Of a stretch of DNA of 60,000 nt, positions 22,701-37,700 are shown piece after piece. The notes beneath the pieces are model-generated. The model saw only the letters and a program-made list of their open reading frames with translations. It searched no databases and was not told the origin of the DNA. Source of the DNA: Bugula neritina (taxonomy: Eukaryota; Bryozoa; Gymnolaemata; Cheilostomatida; Bugulidae); NCBI GenBank assembly GCA_964035545.1, contig OZ037771.1:11299980-11359979 (forward strand). Reading direction: 5' to 3'. Numbering within the stretch: the stretch's first letter is position 1; every line of letters starts with the position of its first letter. Position numbers and translations under genes: made by a program.

Positions 22701-25700
22701 CAGTACAGGAGTAAATATTGTGTTGACGGAAGGCATATATCAGTGTACCATGGTTAGCGGACATTGGTGACGTGAGATTAGCAATGGTATATTGAGTATT
22801 GATTTACACAAACTATTCTAAAATCCAGCAAAAATGAATTAGTTTCTTACTGATTTCTAGATATACAGACAAACACACAGGCAGACAGACAGACAGACAG
22901 ACACACAGACAGACAGACAGAGAGACAGACAGAGAGACAGACAGACACGCAGACGGTCATACAGATGGACATACAGACAGACAGACAGACACGCAGGCAG
23001 TCATACAGACAGACAGAGAGACATACAGACATACCTCAGGTTGAAGGGCAGTACTGTGCGACAGAGCTCTACAGTGTAGACCCAAGAGTAAAGCCAGTGT
23101 TCTTTCTGTGTCCATAAGAGGAGAGCGAAACGTAACTTCTTCCCCCGAATACACCACCTCATCCTCGGGCTGTAGAATACAGGCAATCAGTAAGCAGTCA
23201 GAGTATATACAAAAAATTGTGAGGATAACTGAGGCTTGGAAATGGGGCATAAATAGAGAACACAATACTAAAGAAAATAGAAAAGGAAGCAGAAAAATAC
23301 CTCTGCAAAGCATCACACATTTAGCTTGACAATTTCATACAGCAACCAGCCCCTGTTACGATTTTATGTATTTATTACAAACTTGTATAGTGAGTGACAT
23401 CTCAAACTCAAAAGTGAAATTATGATAAAACTTGATAACAAGCCAATGAAACCATGGAGTATAGTAGTGTACAGTTTAGTAGACTATAAAATAAAGTATA
23501 GCATAGCAGAGCATAGCATAGTACAGTAGGTTATAGTATATGGTATAGTGTAGTATAGTATAATATATAAGTCATAGCAGTAGAATATATATAGAAAATA
23601 GAAGCATAGTATAATATATAGAATATAGTAGTATAGTATAATATATAGAATATAGTAGCATAGTATAAGATAATATGTAGATTGTGTTAGTATAGTCTAG
23701 TTAATGGCAGACCAGAGAAAATACTAAACAAGACACCATACCTTGAGATATTGTCCAACATAGCATGAGTTCAAGACGCTATTTATGTAAGAAGTTACTG
23801 GAAGCGTCTTCACATACTCTGTAGCGTCTCCACCCACAAGTTTCTTTAAAGGACCGAGATCTAAGGCAACACCCTGAAAGTAATATGGCAGTAACACTAG
23901 TAAAACAAATGAGATAAAACTAATTGTAAAAATAATATTAGCAGTTGTTTTCTAACTGCCATTATTTGATTTTTTCCATTGAAACCTTCAAGAAGCGTTT
24001 CCCTAGTTATACATATAATATATATATAAGATTAGTCCATCAGGCATTCTTCAAGCATGCCAAGTATGATTTATTGGTTATAGTAGTACTATAACATCAG
24101 TAGAGTAGTACTATAATATCAGTAGAGTAGTACTACTATAGCATCAGTAGAATAGTACTATAACACTAGTATAATAGTACTACTATAATATCAGTTGAGT
24201 AGCACAGCGGTGCTATACCTATGCCACAGCTGCGTTATGCTTCCGCTACAGCTGCGTTATGCTTCTGCTAGTTGTGCTACACTTATGACTTAGTAGTGCT
24301 ATATTTCAGCTACAGTAGTACAAGTAGACCTATGCTACAGCTGTGCTATAGCCTACTTCTGCTACAGCTGTGTTATACTTCTGTTACAGCTGCGCTATGC
24401 TTCTGCTATCGTAGTGTTACACTTATGCTATCGTAGTGCTATATTTATGCTATCGTAGTGCTATAGTTATGCTATCGTAGTGCTACAGTTGTAATGGTGA
24501 CTAACTTGTGACTCCAGCTCCGCCAGGTCATACACACCATTGTCCACTATTACCCACAATCCACCATCAAGGCAGTGATTTTCCACGTCTTCCTGGCGAA
24601 TCAGTTCTGAGTCATCATCGAGTGAGCTAAGATCTGGTGCTAGAAGAGTCAGTAAAGGAGAGACTGCTAGACATTATCACTGAGCAGTAGTAGATGAACA
24701 TCAGGCAATGTACATCTGATAATTGTATGCACAGTTAACAAATACTGGACTTGTCCATCAAAAAATAAGCAGACGCCCAAGAGGAAGTAAATCTTGTCAT
24801 AAACAAGTAGGCCTATGTGTTGTGAAGATTTGCACATGAAATATTTGTATAAATCGAAATTTTCTCGCCTATTCTCACCTATCTCCGCTTTGTCCTGTCC
24901 GGGTAGCGGGAATAAACTCACGCAAGTTTATAGTCAACATCCCTGTGAGAAAACCCCTGATGGAAATGGTTTTTGTTAAATCGGGCTAAGGACTTATTAA
25001 GATGAGGCACAGGAGCAATTATGACTGAATGCTCTTCCTAACATCACCAATGGCCTTTGTCGGGGTTCGAACCCATGACTTCGTGCTTACTAGTCAAATG
25101 CTCTAACCCCTAGACCACGGCTGCTCATTTGTATTTATCGAAATGGAAGTGTGATAAAATCTTCTACACATTTCCATTCAAGTAGAGAAGGATTGTTAAA
25201 AAAATTGTAAAAACTGCAACAAGGCTCAATAATCATAAAAAACCATCTGCCCAATCAACACAATATCATTTATATAAAAATCAACAATCTGACCAATAGA
25301 AAAGAGCTTACTAAACATCCCAGGCCAAGCGAGATCATTAGAATCGTCTGCACTTGCTCCAACAGACAACTGATTAAACCTGTCAATGATGTCTATCATA
25401 TTCTCTAGCTTAGACATCACACTGGAGTGGAGGAAGAGGTCGGGCAATGAAGTGTGCAGAAGTAAAGTTGACGAGACCAACTCGGGAAATAAGGAACCTA
25501 AGAAGGAACAGAATGTATATCCAGTTGAATCACAAAGGTGACTAGTGTGATAGAATAGATTGCTTTCGGTCCATGATTGGGTATGCAACTCATCTATATT
25601 TTGTTTCCCTCACATAAGACATACTGCCCTTAACATTAGCTCAGAGACATTATAGAACAATACAAAATATATTTCTAAACTATTTAAAAATATGCTATGA

Positions 25701-28700
25701 AGCTTAGGCACAAAACCGTAGTAAAAAAACTTACAAACTCATCACATCATTCTACAAACTGTTCTAGGATACTGTTAGGTTTTTCATCATTTAACAAAAC
25801 ACAATTTGAACATACAAGACTGTTATATCAAACTTGCTATGGTGAAACTGATAATTGTATCAATACATATCACTATTGGAATGAGTTAATATTACGATGA
25901 GTTAGCATTATAGTGAGTTAATACCATGACAAGTTAATATAAGCTAAAAGTACATGACTTCCTTATACTAGTTCTATAAAAAAATTATTTTGTATACTTG
26001 CTATTGAACTGTTCCACCAATACAAAACATGCAGCGAATAGTTGTGTAATATATTGCTATATCCCCCCTACCCTAAATACCTACTGACAGTATATATAAA
26101 GTCATCTGGGTGCACAATTTCCTGCTACTTGTTGTTAGTGAGTAAACTAACCAGTGATATCAGCCTTGATGACATCAGCAACTTTAAAGAGAACATGGGA
26201 CCCACAAGCAGCAAGGCTAGCTGCCACCGGTAGGATATCAGCAACATGACTGCACACCAGCTCGGTGTAGAGGTCGAGTAGTCTCATAGCTCCGACATGT
26301 GCTGTAATAGATAGAGATCAATGTGAGATAAAGCCCAGCTGCCGGTGCTGGTATAACTCGAGACACAAACTGTAATATTCTGATGGTGGTTGTCTCACAT
26401 GAGTTTCTTGCTATCTTGCCAGGATTCTGATCGGCGGAGAGCAGACGGGCAAAGAGCAGACGTTGGACTCTCTGTAGAAGGGAGATGGCGGCAGTTACTT
26501 CTGAATGATCAGCACCAGCTGAAGATGAGTGAGTGAGTGAGTGGAGACACTGTGTGCTGTGGTTTAGAACCAGTCTAAAGAGTAGACAACTTCTATTACT
26601 CACTGTGTATATGAAGAGTAGACAACGCTCTTTATTTACTGTATATATGAATAAGATAAAATTGATTCTCCAATTATATGAATGATAATATGTGACCAGT
26701 CGCGACAAAACCGGGGATGTGGCGGCGTTTATAAAGTGTAGTAAATGAAGGTTTAATTTGGAAATACTTAAATTTAAAATTAATTTCCAATTTTTAGATT
26801 TTAGACTTTTCTAATACAAAAAAATCCAAGGATTTCAAAAATCATACTTTCGTAAGCATTTGATGATTCCTTCAGCTCTAAAATTGCATTTAAAGTTGGT
26901 AACTAAGGCTTTCAATTTTTTAAATGATGAAAAATTGCGAAGTTATCAATTAAAGAAAGAAGACAATTTTAGTCATTTTAATAGCGTGAGATCTTGCAAA
27001 TTAGTTTTTATCAAATAAATTTAGCTTACACCTCTCTCTTCGTATTGTTAGAAGCATCATATTTAAAATCGAAGGCTAGTTTTAGTTTTTCATCGTGTTC
27101 CATCCAAAGTTAGCTTTTAAGTTACTGAGCTGTTTTGCCCTTTGGTGATAAATGCTGAACTTAATCTTTATCTTTAGAGTTCAAACTTGAAAACCACAAT
27201 ACAGGTAATTATACTCAAAACAATCATTTACGCTACTAACTTAGAATGGTTGCCAGGATTATTTGTAGTTATCAATTTATTAATAATAATATTTATACTA
27301 TTACTAGGAGTATCAGTATCAGTATGTCTTAGTCTATTCTATTCTATACTACTACTAGTACTAGTAACTATTTAAATGACTCTCACTATGACTCACAGTT
27401 TGAGGTACGGTTACTCATAATGATAATCATAATGAATATTATTCATGATTTACTGTTACTGGTATTTGGTAGTAAAACCAAATGTAGCTCATTAAATTTA
27501 ATATTAATAGTAGAACTATAAGTATAAGTAATTAATAATTTTAAATTCACTATTAGTATTACTATTACTATTAGTATTACTGTATTAGTATTTGAGTCTG
27601 ACTCTGAGTTTTGCCTTTGCTCTTAAAACTTGATGCTCATATTGATAGTATTATATTTATTGATGTATTCTATAGTTAATATTTCAATTTTAATTTACAT
27701 TAGACTTACTCTTAGTCTTAGTAACTTTTAGCCTCTGTCTTAGATTTTGTCAATACAGTTACTGATTACTATTACTATTAGTATTAACATTAGGCCTACT
27801 ACTACTAGTACTAGTCAAACTACCGGTTCCTTTTGTGATTTTTAAATTAGCTCAAAGTTTGATTTGAAATATAATGATAAAATCTTTATCACATTATGCA
27901 GGCTTACAGTTAGTGTTACTGTCAAAACTCAATTGATAATCATATTCATATTGATAAAAGCATCACCTATAACCAAATTGAAATAATAAATGTGACTAAA
28001 TGTAAATGAGTATAATGATGAAATATTAATGCGAGTTCATGATGATTCTATAGTTGACTGACTTAGTTTTTCAGTGAGTTACTTTTAGTCTTATTTATTG
28101 AGTAGTAACAATAACTGAATGCATAAATAGTCTAAACTTTTTAATTTTATTATAAGATAAGCAAAAATTTATTCATATTTTAAAGTAATTTATTGAATTT
28201 AAATTGATTTTATAGTAAATGTCTTTAATAGATTCAGTTGCACTTAGCTAGCTTTTTTACTCAATTAAATGCCTGAGTGGTTAATAGTTATCTAAAGACA
28301 TTGCTTCAAAATTGCCAATTGCAGATATGCTAGATATTCAAGTGCATAATGTGTAATTTTACTGATAATGCTATGTTAATATAGAATAATCCGATGTTCT
28401 GTACATTTTAGAAAGTGGACTTGTGAGGGCATTAGAGTGATGACTTATACCTACACAACTCTACTACCTATCAATCTAATACTTCTAATGTAGATGCTCC
28501 GAATTTTGGCTTGCAAGGTTATGGCTTCTGCTTATTTCATTCATAAAAAGGTTTGCAGTCTTTTAATGATGTGCTTGAAAATTATCAAGAATTTTTTTAA
28601 TTTAAATTGTTCTTTTAAATTCAATAAATTTCAACGTTGATGAAATGCAGGATCACAATTAACTGCTGCCATAATAGTACCACAAGAGTGTTTAGCCAAC

Positions 28701-31700
28701 TAAATTTTTATAATATAACTGGATATAATTTCTAATCAAGCTATCGTTTCCTTTTGTTATTTAAAAAAAGTCAACATTGTACTTTCAGCTCTGGAATAGA
28801 CAATAAGTGGGTAGATTGGCAGGATGGATGTCAAGTAGCAGCATCTATAATTGCTAGAAAATCAGCTGATGATAGTGATGAAGCCTTTGCCACATACATG
28901 TTGTTATGTGTCCATACTCTGTAAACTCATATTATGAAGACCAAGGAAGTAGAAAGATGATAAGTGCTTTCTTTGCAAAAACCGTAGAAGCTACCTAATT
29001 TTCTTTTCTTGATAAAAGTTAATTCAAGCATAATAGTTGTATCTATCTATCTATCTATCTGCATTTGATTTGTTTTTTAAAATAATGTATTTGATGTTAT
29101 AAATGTGAATAAAAATGCCTAATGAAACTCAAAAGTTCTAATAGCTAATTTTATGTTTATATTTTCAACATCTCAGCCAAATCAATTGCTAAATTTAGTT
29201 GCCGTTAGAGATTATAAAGATATTTATGAATGAACCTCGCATGATCTCATGATAGTCAAATAATTTTCTAATAAGTGTTCTACTCATTAAGCAATAATTA
29301 TGAAACAGCACAGCTCAATAGCTGCAGTTTGATATATTACACAATATACTAGAGGAAAGGGAGATATTCAATGTATAAGAGGAAGCAGCTGCCATTTTGT
29401 TTTATATTACTTCCTGCTGACTTGGATGCCTAATTTAAATATTTCAACACACAAACTTGCTGAAACACCCTCTTCTTTGCTGGAATTGTTAAACCTTTCA
29501 ACCATTAAACAAAGTAAAAAGCAAATTGGCAAATAGATTGGACAAAAAGTTTGGCGGCCATATTTGACCTAATTTTATGTTGAGGCAGCATGAAATTTAG
29601 TTTAACAGAAAGCCCAAACTTTCACAATTATTTTGATACCAAATTTGTCACTATTTCTTTTATACAAAGACCCGTTGCTAAGGCTTGTAAATTGTAAACA
29701 AATAATTCTCAACTTATTCTAGAGTTGCCAACTTTAAACGCGATTTTCTCGAAACGGTAATTTAGAAATTCTAAAAACGGTAAAGTTTTTAAATACTGAT
29801 ATCTCGAGTTCTATTTATGCTAGAGACTTCAAATAAAGTGCAAAATGTTTGAAAAACTCTGCTCTATCACTCCATAGTAATAACTAGGTTTTCAACATTT
29901 TATATACATCCCTTGTTTTGTGGTGCCAGGTCACATATTATTCATATAATTGGAGAATCAATTTTATAATATTATTATAAAGCAAAGTGTATATATTGCG
30001 AGCAGACCACTTGAATGGTTGCATTAAACACACATATGACAGAATGAATGTCTGGCACCATTTGCAGTATGCACTGCTAATAAAATGTCACCATTTATTA
30101 TATAATGACTGCAATTGTTAAATTTAGGTTTCTTCATTTAAATTTAGTGAAATCAGGAAAATTTCCACAAAGCCTCACAACATATTGTGATGGCATGCTA
30201 TAGAGTAGAATGGCAGTTTGAGTAATGGTGGCTCAAGAAAAAAACATCAGACACAATAAATCTGCCTCCAGCAGCAAAGGTTAGTAAAGTAACTAGAAGA
30301 GTGTGAAGATGGTTCTAGAAGACTCACTTGAGGAGCTGCTGTATCAACTGAACAGTCTCCGAGCTGCTGCCAGACCCTGTAACGGAGGAGGATGTCTCTA
30401 ACAGCATGTCGGGGGTTTTCATATCCGCACTGAGTCTGCTTCCCCTCTGCACGGACCTTTTACTCTCATCTGGCTCCTTCTCGTAGTGCAGGTCCTGCAG
30501 AGAGAACACAACTACAGTGACACTGCAACAGACTCATTACATGATTCTATTTCAATCACTGTCACAACTCCTACAGTCAAAGAGTTGACTCTACCTTGAC
30601 ACTTTCAGCTTGAATAGCCTTAGAGAGGGTCTGGTCCAGCCCGTTGTGACTGATGAGACTGTTAACTAGTAGACCAATCATAAACTTCTGTCCAGATGAT
30701 AGGCTTTCACTGCAATCACTACCTGTGATGGAAAGGAAGTTTCAAATATACATGTTCACACAGTTTGCATTCATTGAACACTTTACGCTATATGCTACTA
30801 AGCATTGTAAGTATACTATATATACATATACCACACAGTATACTAAACAATGTAAATAGTAGTATATCATAAACTTTCCTGTTAACTAACCTACACTGTA
30901 GCATATGCTGATTTGTCATAATTTAATACTACTCACTCTATAGTCTACATTCTATAATGTATACCCTATAACTTGTACTCTCTTCTTTATAGCCCATATT
31001 ACCTCGTAGACAATCTACACCATCTATAACCTAGACTCTAGAGCATATACTCTATAATTTATACTATCCAATCTATAATCTACATTACCTATTCTATATT
31101 ATCTGATATACAGTCTATACTATCTGATATACAGTCTATACTATCTGATATACAGTCTATACTATCTGATATACAGTCTACACTATCTGATATACAGTCT
31201 ATACTATCTGATATACAGTCTATACTATCTGATATACAGTCTATACTATCTGATATACAGTCTATACTATCTGATATACAGTCTACACTATCTGATATAC
31301 AGTCTATACTATCTGATATACAGTCTATACTATCTGATATACAGTCTATACTATCTGATATACAGTCTATACTATCTGATATACAGTCTACACTATCTGA
31401 TATACAGTCTATACTATCTGATATACAGTCTACACTATCTGATATACAGTCTATACTATCTGATATACAGTCTATACTATCTGATATACAGTCTATACTA
31501 TCTGATATACAGTCCATACCATCTGATATACAGTCTACACTATCTGATATACAGTCTACATTATCTGATATACAGTCTACACTATCTGATATACAGTCTA
31601 CACTATCTGATATACAGTCTACACTATCTGGTATACAGTCTACATTATCTGATATACAGTCTACACTATCTGATATACAGTCTACACTATCTGATATACA

Positions 31701-34700
31701 GTCTACACTATCTTATATACAGTCTATACTATCTGATATACAGTCTATACTATCTGATATACAGTCTATACTATCTGATATACAGTCTATACTATCCGAT
31801 ATACAGTCTATACTATCTGATATACAGTCTATACTATCTGATATACAGTCTATACTATCTGATATACAGTCTATACTATCTGATATACAGTCTACATTAT
31901 CTGATATACAGTCTATACTATCTGATATACAGTCTATACTATCTGATATACAGTCTACACTATCTGATATACAGTCTACACTATCTGATATACAGTCTAC
32001 ACTATCTGATATACAGTCTATTCTATCTGATATACAGTCTACACTATCTGATATACAGTATACACTATATAATATACAGTCTATACTATTCACCAACCTG
32101 ACACACCATCGGGTAGGAGTTGAATGAGCGACTTGGTTCTCTCCTCAGCTGTGGGCAGCAGAACCTTCCAGCCGTTCTGTAAGGTATTCTGAGCAGCCGT
32201 CTGCACCTAGTAACACGCAGAAGATTCTCTCTACAGTCTGAGTATTAGCAGAACAGAAGTTAAATATAAAAGAGACTGCAACAGCCCTTACGTCTTGTAC
32301 AAAGTTTGAAAAGTTATTAGGATTAGAAAACAAGTTTTTTTTCTAAATCTGTATGTTTTCAACAAACAGTGTTTGCATAAGGTTACATAAAAATATTTCG
32401 ATTCTTCTGCTCACATAAAACTGAAAAAAGTGGAAACAGAGTAAAATTATATTATAAATCCCAAATAAAAAGCCTAATATTGCTTACACTTATACGCCTA
32501 ATCACATGTAAGCCACTATGACTTCTTTGTCACAATTAAACTATACTAGGTGGCATGTGACGCTAAAACTATCCAATCCAAGTAGGTTTACACGTTGTGA
32601 CGTATAAGTAGTCTCAACAAATGACAACACAATCACGAAGTTAACGAGAACAGAAACACCTGATGAGACTTGGTAAGAATTTAGAAAAGGTTGAAACAAG
32701 ACTTACAGTTTTAAGAACTCCGTTGTTGGTAGCAAATGCAACCAGCTTCCCTTTCAATGATGTTATCAGAGAACCATTGGCTTCCAGTCCCACTGTATTT
32801 GGATTGATATGGTGGTGGAACAAACTCAATAACTATAAATAGACACTGCCATCTAAAGACTCAGTACAACCAAGTCATGTAACAAATATACATCAATATT
32901 TATAGACTGGCACACAAGCGTACAGTAATATAAACTACATAGACGTAAGCGGCTCACCTGGAGGTTTAGCAGGTTGAGTGTAGTGACAGCCATGCACTCT
33001 CGTTCCAGTGAGGGGGGCCACTCACACTTCACCTCCATACCATTACACACTGTGCCAAGAACCTCGTCTATCAGTTCAAAGGTCAGGCAGCATAGGTCAA
33101 CAATGTAGGGCGATCTCAGTGGCAACTCCCACTTCCTTCCACTGGCGAAAGCAAACGTCTGGAATACACCATCAGTTCAGCATTATTCAAAATAGAAGCC
33201 AACTTTAATACTATAACAATTGTCAAAAATAAAAATACTTATTTACGTAAAAGAGAAATAATACATTTATTAATCAAAGAGAATCGAGACATTAGGAGTA
33301 CAAGATGATGAATATGACAGTAGCCATCACCAGGTGAATGCATACATGGAGTAATGGAGGGCTGGAGAAGTCAACAAAATAGTAGTGTGTGCACGCGTGT
33401 GTGTGCGCGAGTGTATGCGCATCTGTTACTATAAATATAGAGCCACCTGCTAACAAGCATAATAATTCACACAAAAAATGTTCATCTTATATTTTAAATT
33501 TCTAATCCAGCTCTAAGTCTTATCAAAACTTAGCCTAAATAAATACAAACCTGGTTGGAGCCGCACGCCGCCCCAACCACGTCCTTGCCAGTAATCTCAC
33601 CAACTACTTGAGGTACACGTACAGGTAAAGAGTTGAGAGTCTCAAATGTTCCCCAAGTGTACACCTAAAAATAGCATGTCATATACAACATGACACTTGG
33701 AGCACCTGCTACATCTGATAGAGCTACACTTGAGATAGAAACTACTAACACCTGCAATGTATACAGCATATATACACCTGGTTCACATAATGGACATGCA
33801 GTGCCACTTATAGACATCAGAATGATCCAACCTAGCTAACATGCTGTTTAATAAATACACACACACAACACCTTAGCAATACCCCTCTATTCAATCACCA
33901 TTGTTGTGAACCAGACTCCAATATAGAAACATGGAATAAATTTCAACTGCACATTCACTTTTAAAGATTGTCCACAGAGTAAGCTATTGTTGTCAGCAAC
34001 CATATAATATAGTCGTAAAAAATAGTCATGTAATATAGTTATATAAGATGGTCATAAAATATTTTTACACTAAATAGTGTTGTAATATAGTAATATAATG
34101 TAGTGATAATATATATCTATGTAATACAGCTATATATAATAGTCATAAAATATATTCATTTATTATACTGAGATAATATAGTTATATAATGCAGTCAAAA
34201 CTCATAGCAATACAACAGAACACATTTCAGGCATAACCCAACATCTGACATCATGTCCCAGAATGCTGCTGTGGCATTGTGCGTAAAGGCACCTGCCTCA
34301 CATGCCTATTGCAGTCAGTCATTTCGTTGAAACAAGCACCTCATCACAATTGTTACATTGATAACTCTGAAGCACCTTCTATGGTATAAGCATAATATAA
34401 AGTGATTTCAGGTGATGTACAGACCTGCACTTTACCTGGTAAGTGTGAGGCTATCAGGTGAGAAAAAGTGAGACATAAAACATTGCTACACATCTAAAAA
34501 GTTGACGTATGTAGTCTACTCACCAGCCCATTCTCCGTGACCGCGACAGAGTGCTGGGAGCCTACACTGATGTCTACCACAGTCTCTGGAATACTCGTCA
34601 GTTTCTTTGGTCGCTTCACAAAGACCTGAGACTCGTAGCCCAGCCGGTGGTTAGTCCCGTTTCCCCACGTGTAGACCGCGCCGTCCGGGGAGAGTCCCAC

Positions 34701-37700
34701 ACTGCGCAACAAATCCAACAACATTGTCTATGGACATAGAAAGGAGGATGCGAAGAATTCCGTTACAAGCGAACTTGTTTATTGGATAATGAATGGCGCT
34801 TGGAGAAATAGCGGTTACAGTTTTAGTCAAAAGTCTGCATCATATTATATGTGTGTAAGGCGCATTTCACCAAAGTGAGCAGCTCTTTTTCGAGCACTAA
34901 TTTGGTGGGTCTCCAAATTCTGACTAACAAGTTATTTCATCATATATACATATAGCACAATCATATAAACATATAGCACCATTATGTAAACATATAGCAC
35001 CATCATATAAACATATAGCACCATCATATAAACATATACTACCATGATATAAACATATACCACCATCATATAAACATATAACACTATCATAGACATATAG
35101 CACCATCACATAGACATATAGCACCATCACATAGACATATAGCACTACCATATAAACATATACTATCATCATATAAACATATACTATCATCATATAAACA
35201 TATAACACTATCATAAACATATACCACCATCGTATATACATATAGCACCATCATATATACATATAGCACAATCATATAAACATATACCACCATCATATAA
35301 ACATATACTATCATCATATAAACATATACCACCATCGTATATACATATAGTATAGCTGCTACCTGAAACTGTCTCCATTCAACACTTTCTTGAAGCTAAC
35401 TGGAACCAGATTCCAGTTCTTTGCCAGTTCTGAGTCTCCCCAGGAAATAACATTTCCTTCAAGTATAGCATACGTACAGCAGTGTACATAACATGTATGG
35501 AAATTACGTTTCCTTCAAGTATAGGATACGTACAGCAGTGTACATAACATGTATGGAAACACATACATTTGCCTGTGTAGAGACGTTATAGAATACATGG
35601 AGAAATACACAGAGAATGTATATAGAAACATTAATGATATTTTTATATTTACTATATTTCCGACAATATTTAGAAGATATAAATACTAAGCTTTATACAA
35701 TCAGCCCACTATCACTACGTCTGCAAACTTCGCATTAAGGAGTTTTCATTTAATGTTTGGAAACAGTTGCATTGAATGAAACCACAATCATAAGTTCATG
35801 CAAACCGCAATCACAAATTCATCGTACAGGCATCCATTCCCATAATGCAGTGATTGAGAATTAAAAGTAGCTTCCAAACACAGCATCAAATGTGATACAT
35901 ACACAAACAGGAAGTAACTAACCATGTGTAGAGAGTGCCAGTGTATCTGTACTCTCACAGCCAAAAGTGATTTGTTTAACCTGGGAGATACCCTTGACAA
36001 GAGTGGGAGTCAGGAAATCATCTGCAGTACTGTGACCTAACAGCAACCACCATATGGCAAGATTCATCATCAATATTATGTACAGGTATTTACACTTAGA
36101 GTATCATATAATATATATATACAATTGCTATACAATGATGTACCAGAATAACTATAAAGGTCATCTACCAACTCACACTTAGCTTGAGAGTTACCCACCC
36201 TAACTGGCATATAAAGATCTGTGCATCAGACTAGAGTAGCCGCATCATAGAATTTGAGCAACAGTTTCTTACGAATACAGTATTTAAAATTACACACCGC
36301 ATATTTTACCTTCCTACATTATATAATACAGTGCTACATTGTATAGTACAGTTCGGCATTGCATAACAGAGCTCTTCATTGTATGATACAGTGCTAGCTT
36401 ACATCAGGATGCTCATGATCAGTGGAGCTCACAGCTTTCATAAACCAAAATGCTGGAGGCAGAAGATCATCAGCAAAGCCTGACACAGAACTACCATAAA
36501 AGTGTATTAATCGAGAGTGTAACTAAGAGGTTACATAACTACTGTTACCTAGCAGTTTGCGATGACCTCGACCCCAGGTGAACAGTTCCCCCTTATCAGT
36601 GATGGCAGCTGAGTGACTCTCACCACATGATATGTAGGTCACCTTCTTGCCAGCTAAGGCCTCCACCACAGTCGGGGTAGAGACGTTTCTAGAAAGACCA
36701 GGTAACATGATTGGTACTTTATTGGCCAGAAAGTTGCCACTCTCGTAGTGAGTATTTAAAAAAAGATGAATGGTAACTTTGTGGATTGAAAGAATTGAAA
36801 CCTAATCGTTAAATTAGAACCAGGTCAATATTGTATCACAGTAAGGTGAAAAAATCTACAAATTTACAAAAGACATTACAACATTCAAATCCGATAAGAC
36901 ACAGTCTTTTCAACTTCTACTCTACATGGTACACATTATACAGTATGCAGAGTACGCAGAGATCAACTATGCCAAAATACAGCGAATCACCAACTACTGG
37001 TATACAGACAACTCACAGTCGACTGTTGTGACCCAGCTGGCCATATTGAGCTGCCTCATCACACGTGCCCCACGAGTAGACAACTCCGCTTGCAGTGAGC
37101 GCCAGGAAGTGATGTGCTTCGCAGTGTGATGCTATTTGCACAACTCCTTGGCCGTTCAGGGTGGCCACTGGGGTCAGACTCTAAAATTAAGCACGTAAAG
37201 AAGTTTGTACCGTGTGCATAATTATACTTAACGCTTTTAGGAAATTAATAACATAGAAACAAAAATCAAATAATCAAAATTAGATTTTAATAAAGTTTAT
37301 TATAAAATTTTAAGCAACAGCGTAATTTTTTCATAACACAAGCAGCAAGATAAGCTGAGAAGCTAAGAACCCACCTGCATCTCTGAGCTATACTTGAGCG
37401 TATAGATAGAGTCGTTAGTGGAGAGAACCAAGACGGACTTGACAGAGCAAGCTAACTGCTTGACTCCTGGCAGAGTCTTCAACTCATTGATCAGATGCGG
37501 AGTGGAGAGGTCAGTTCCCAGGTTCCAAGCCAGCCACCCCCAACCATATACCTGAAACCAGCAGCACACAGATACAGTGGGGATTGCCTTCTCTTAATAC
37601 AGAAACACATCTAGTAAGACATGCTGTAAGCTATAAGTGAAGACATGTCTATCATTGACAGTTTACTAGAACACGGCTGTATTTATTTTATGAGCTATGT

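Noticed and set aside
25050-25128. Functional tRNA gene
   Set aside because: A and B boxes are present but the acceptor stem does not pair; a SINE head fits better.
31090-32090. Possible CRISPR array
   Set aside because: Repeats are contiguous without spacers and the genome is eukaryotic.
31089-32096. Long minus-strand frames of a repeated heptapeptide
   Set aside because: They are the 21-bp minisatellite read in an open phase, lying in an intron between two well-supported HERC2 exons.
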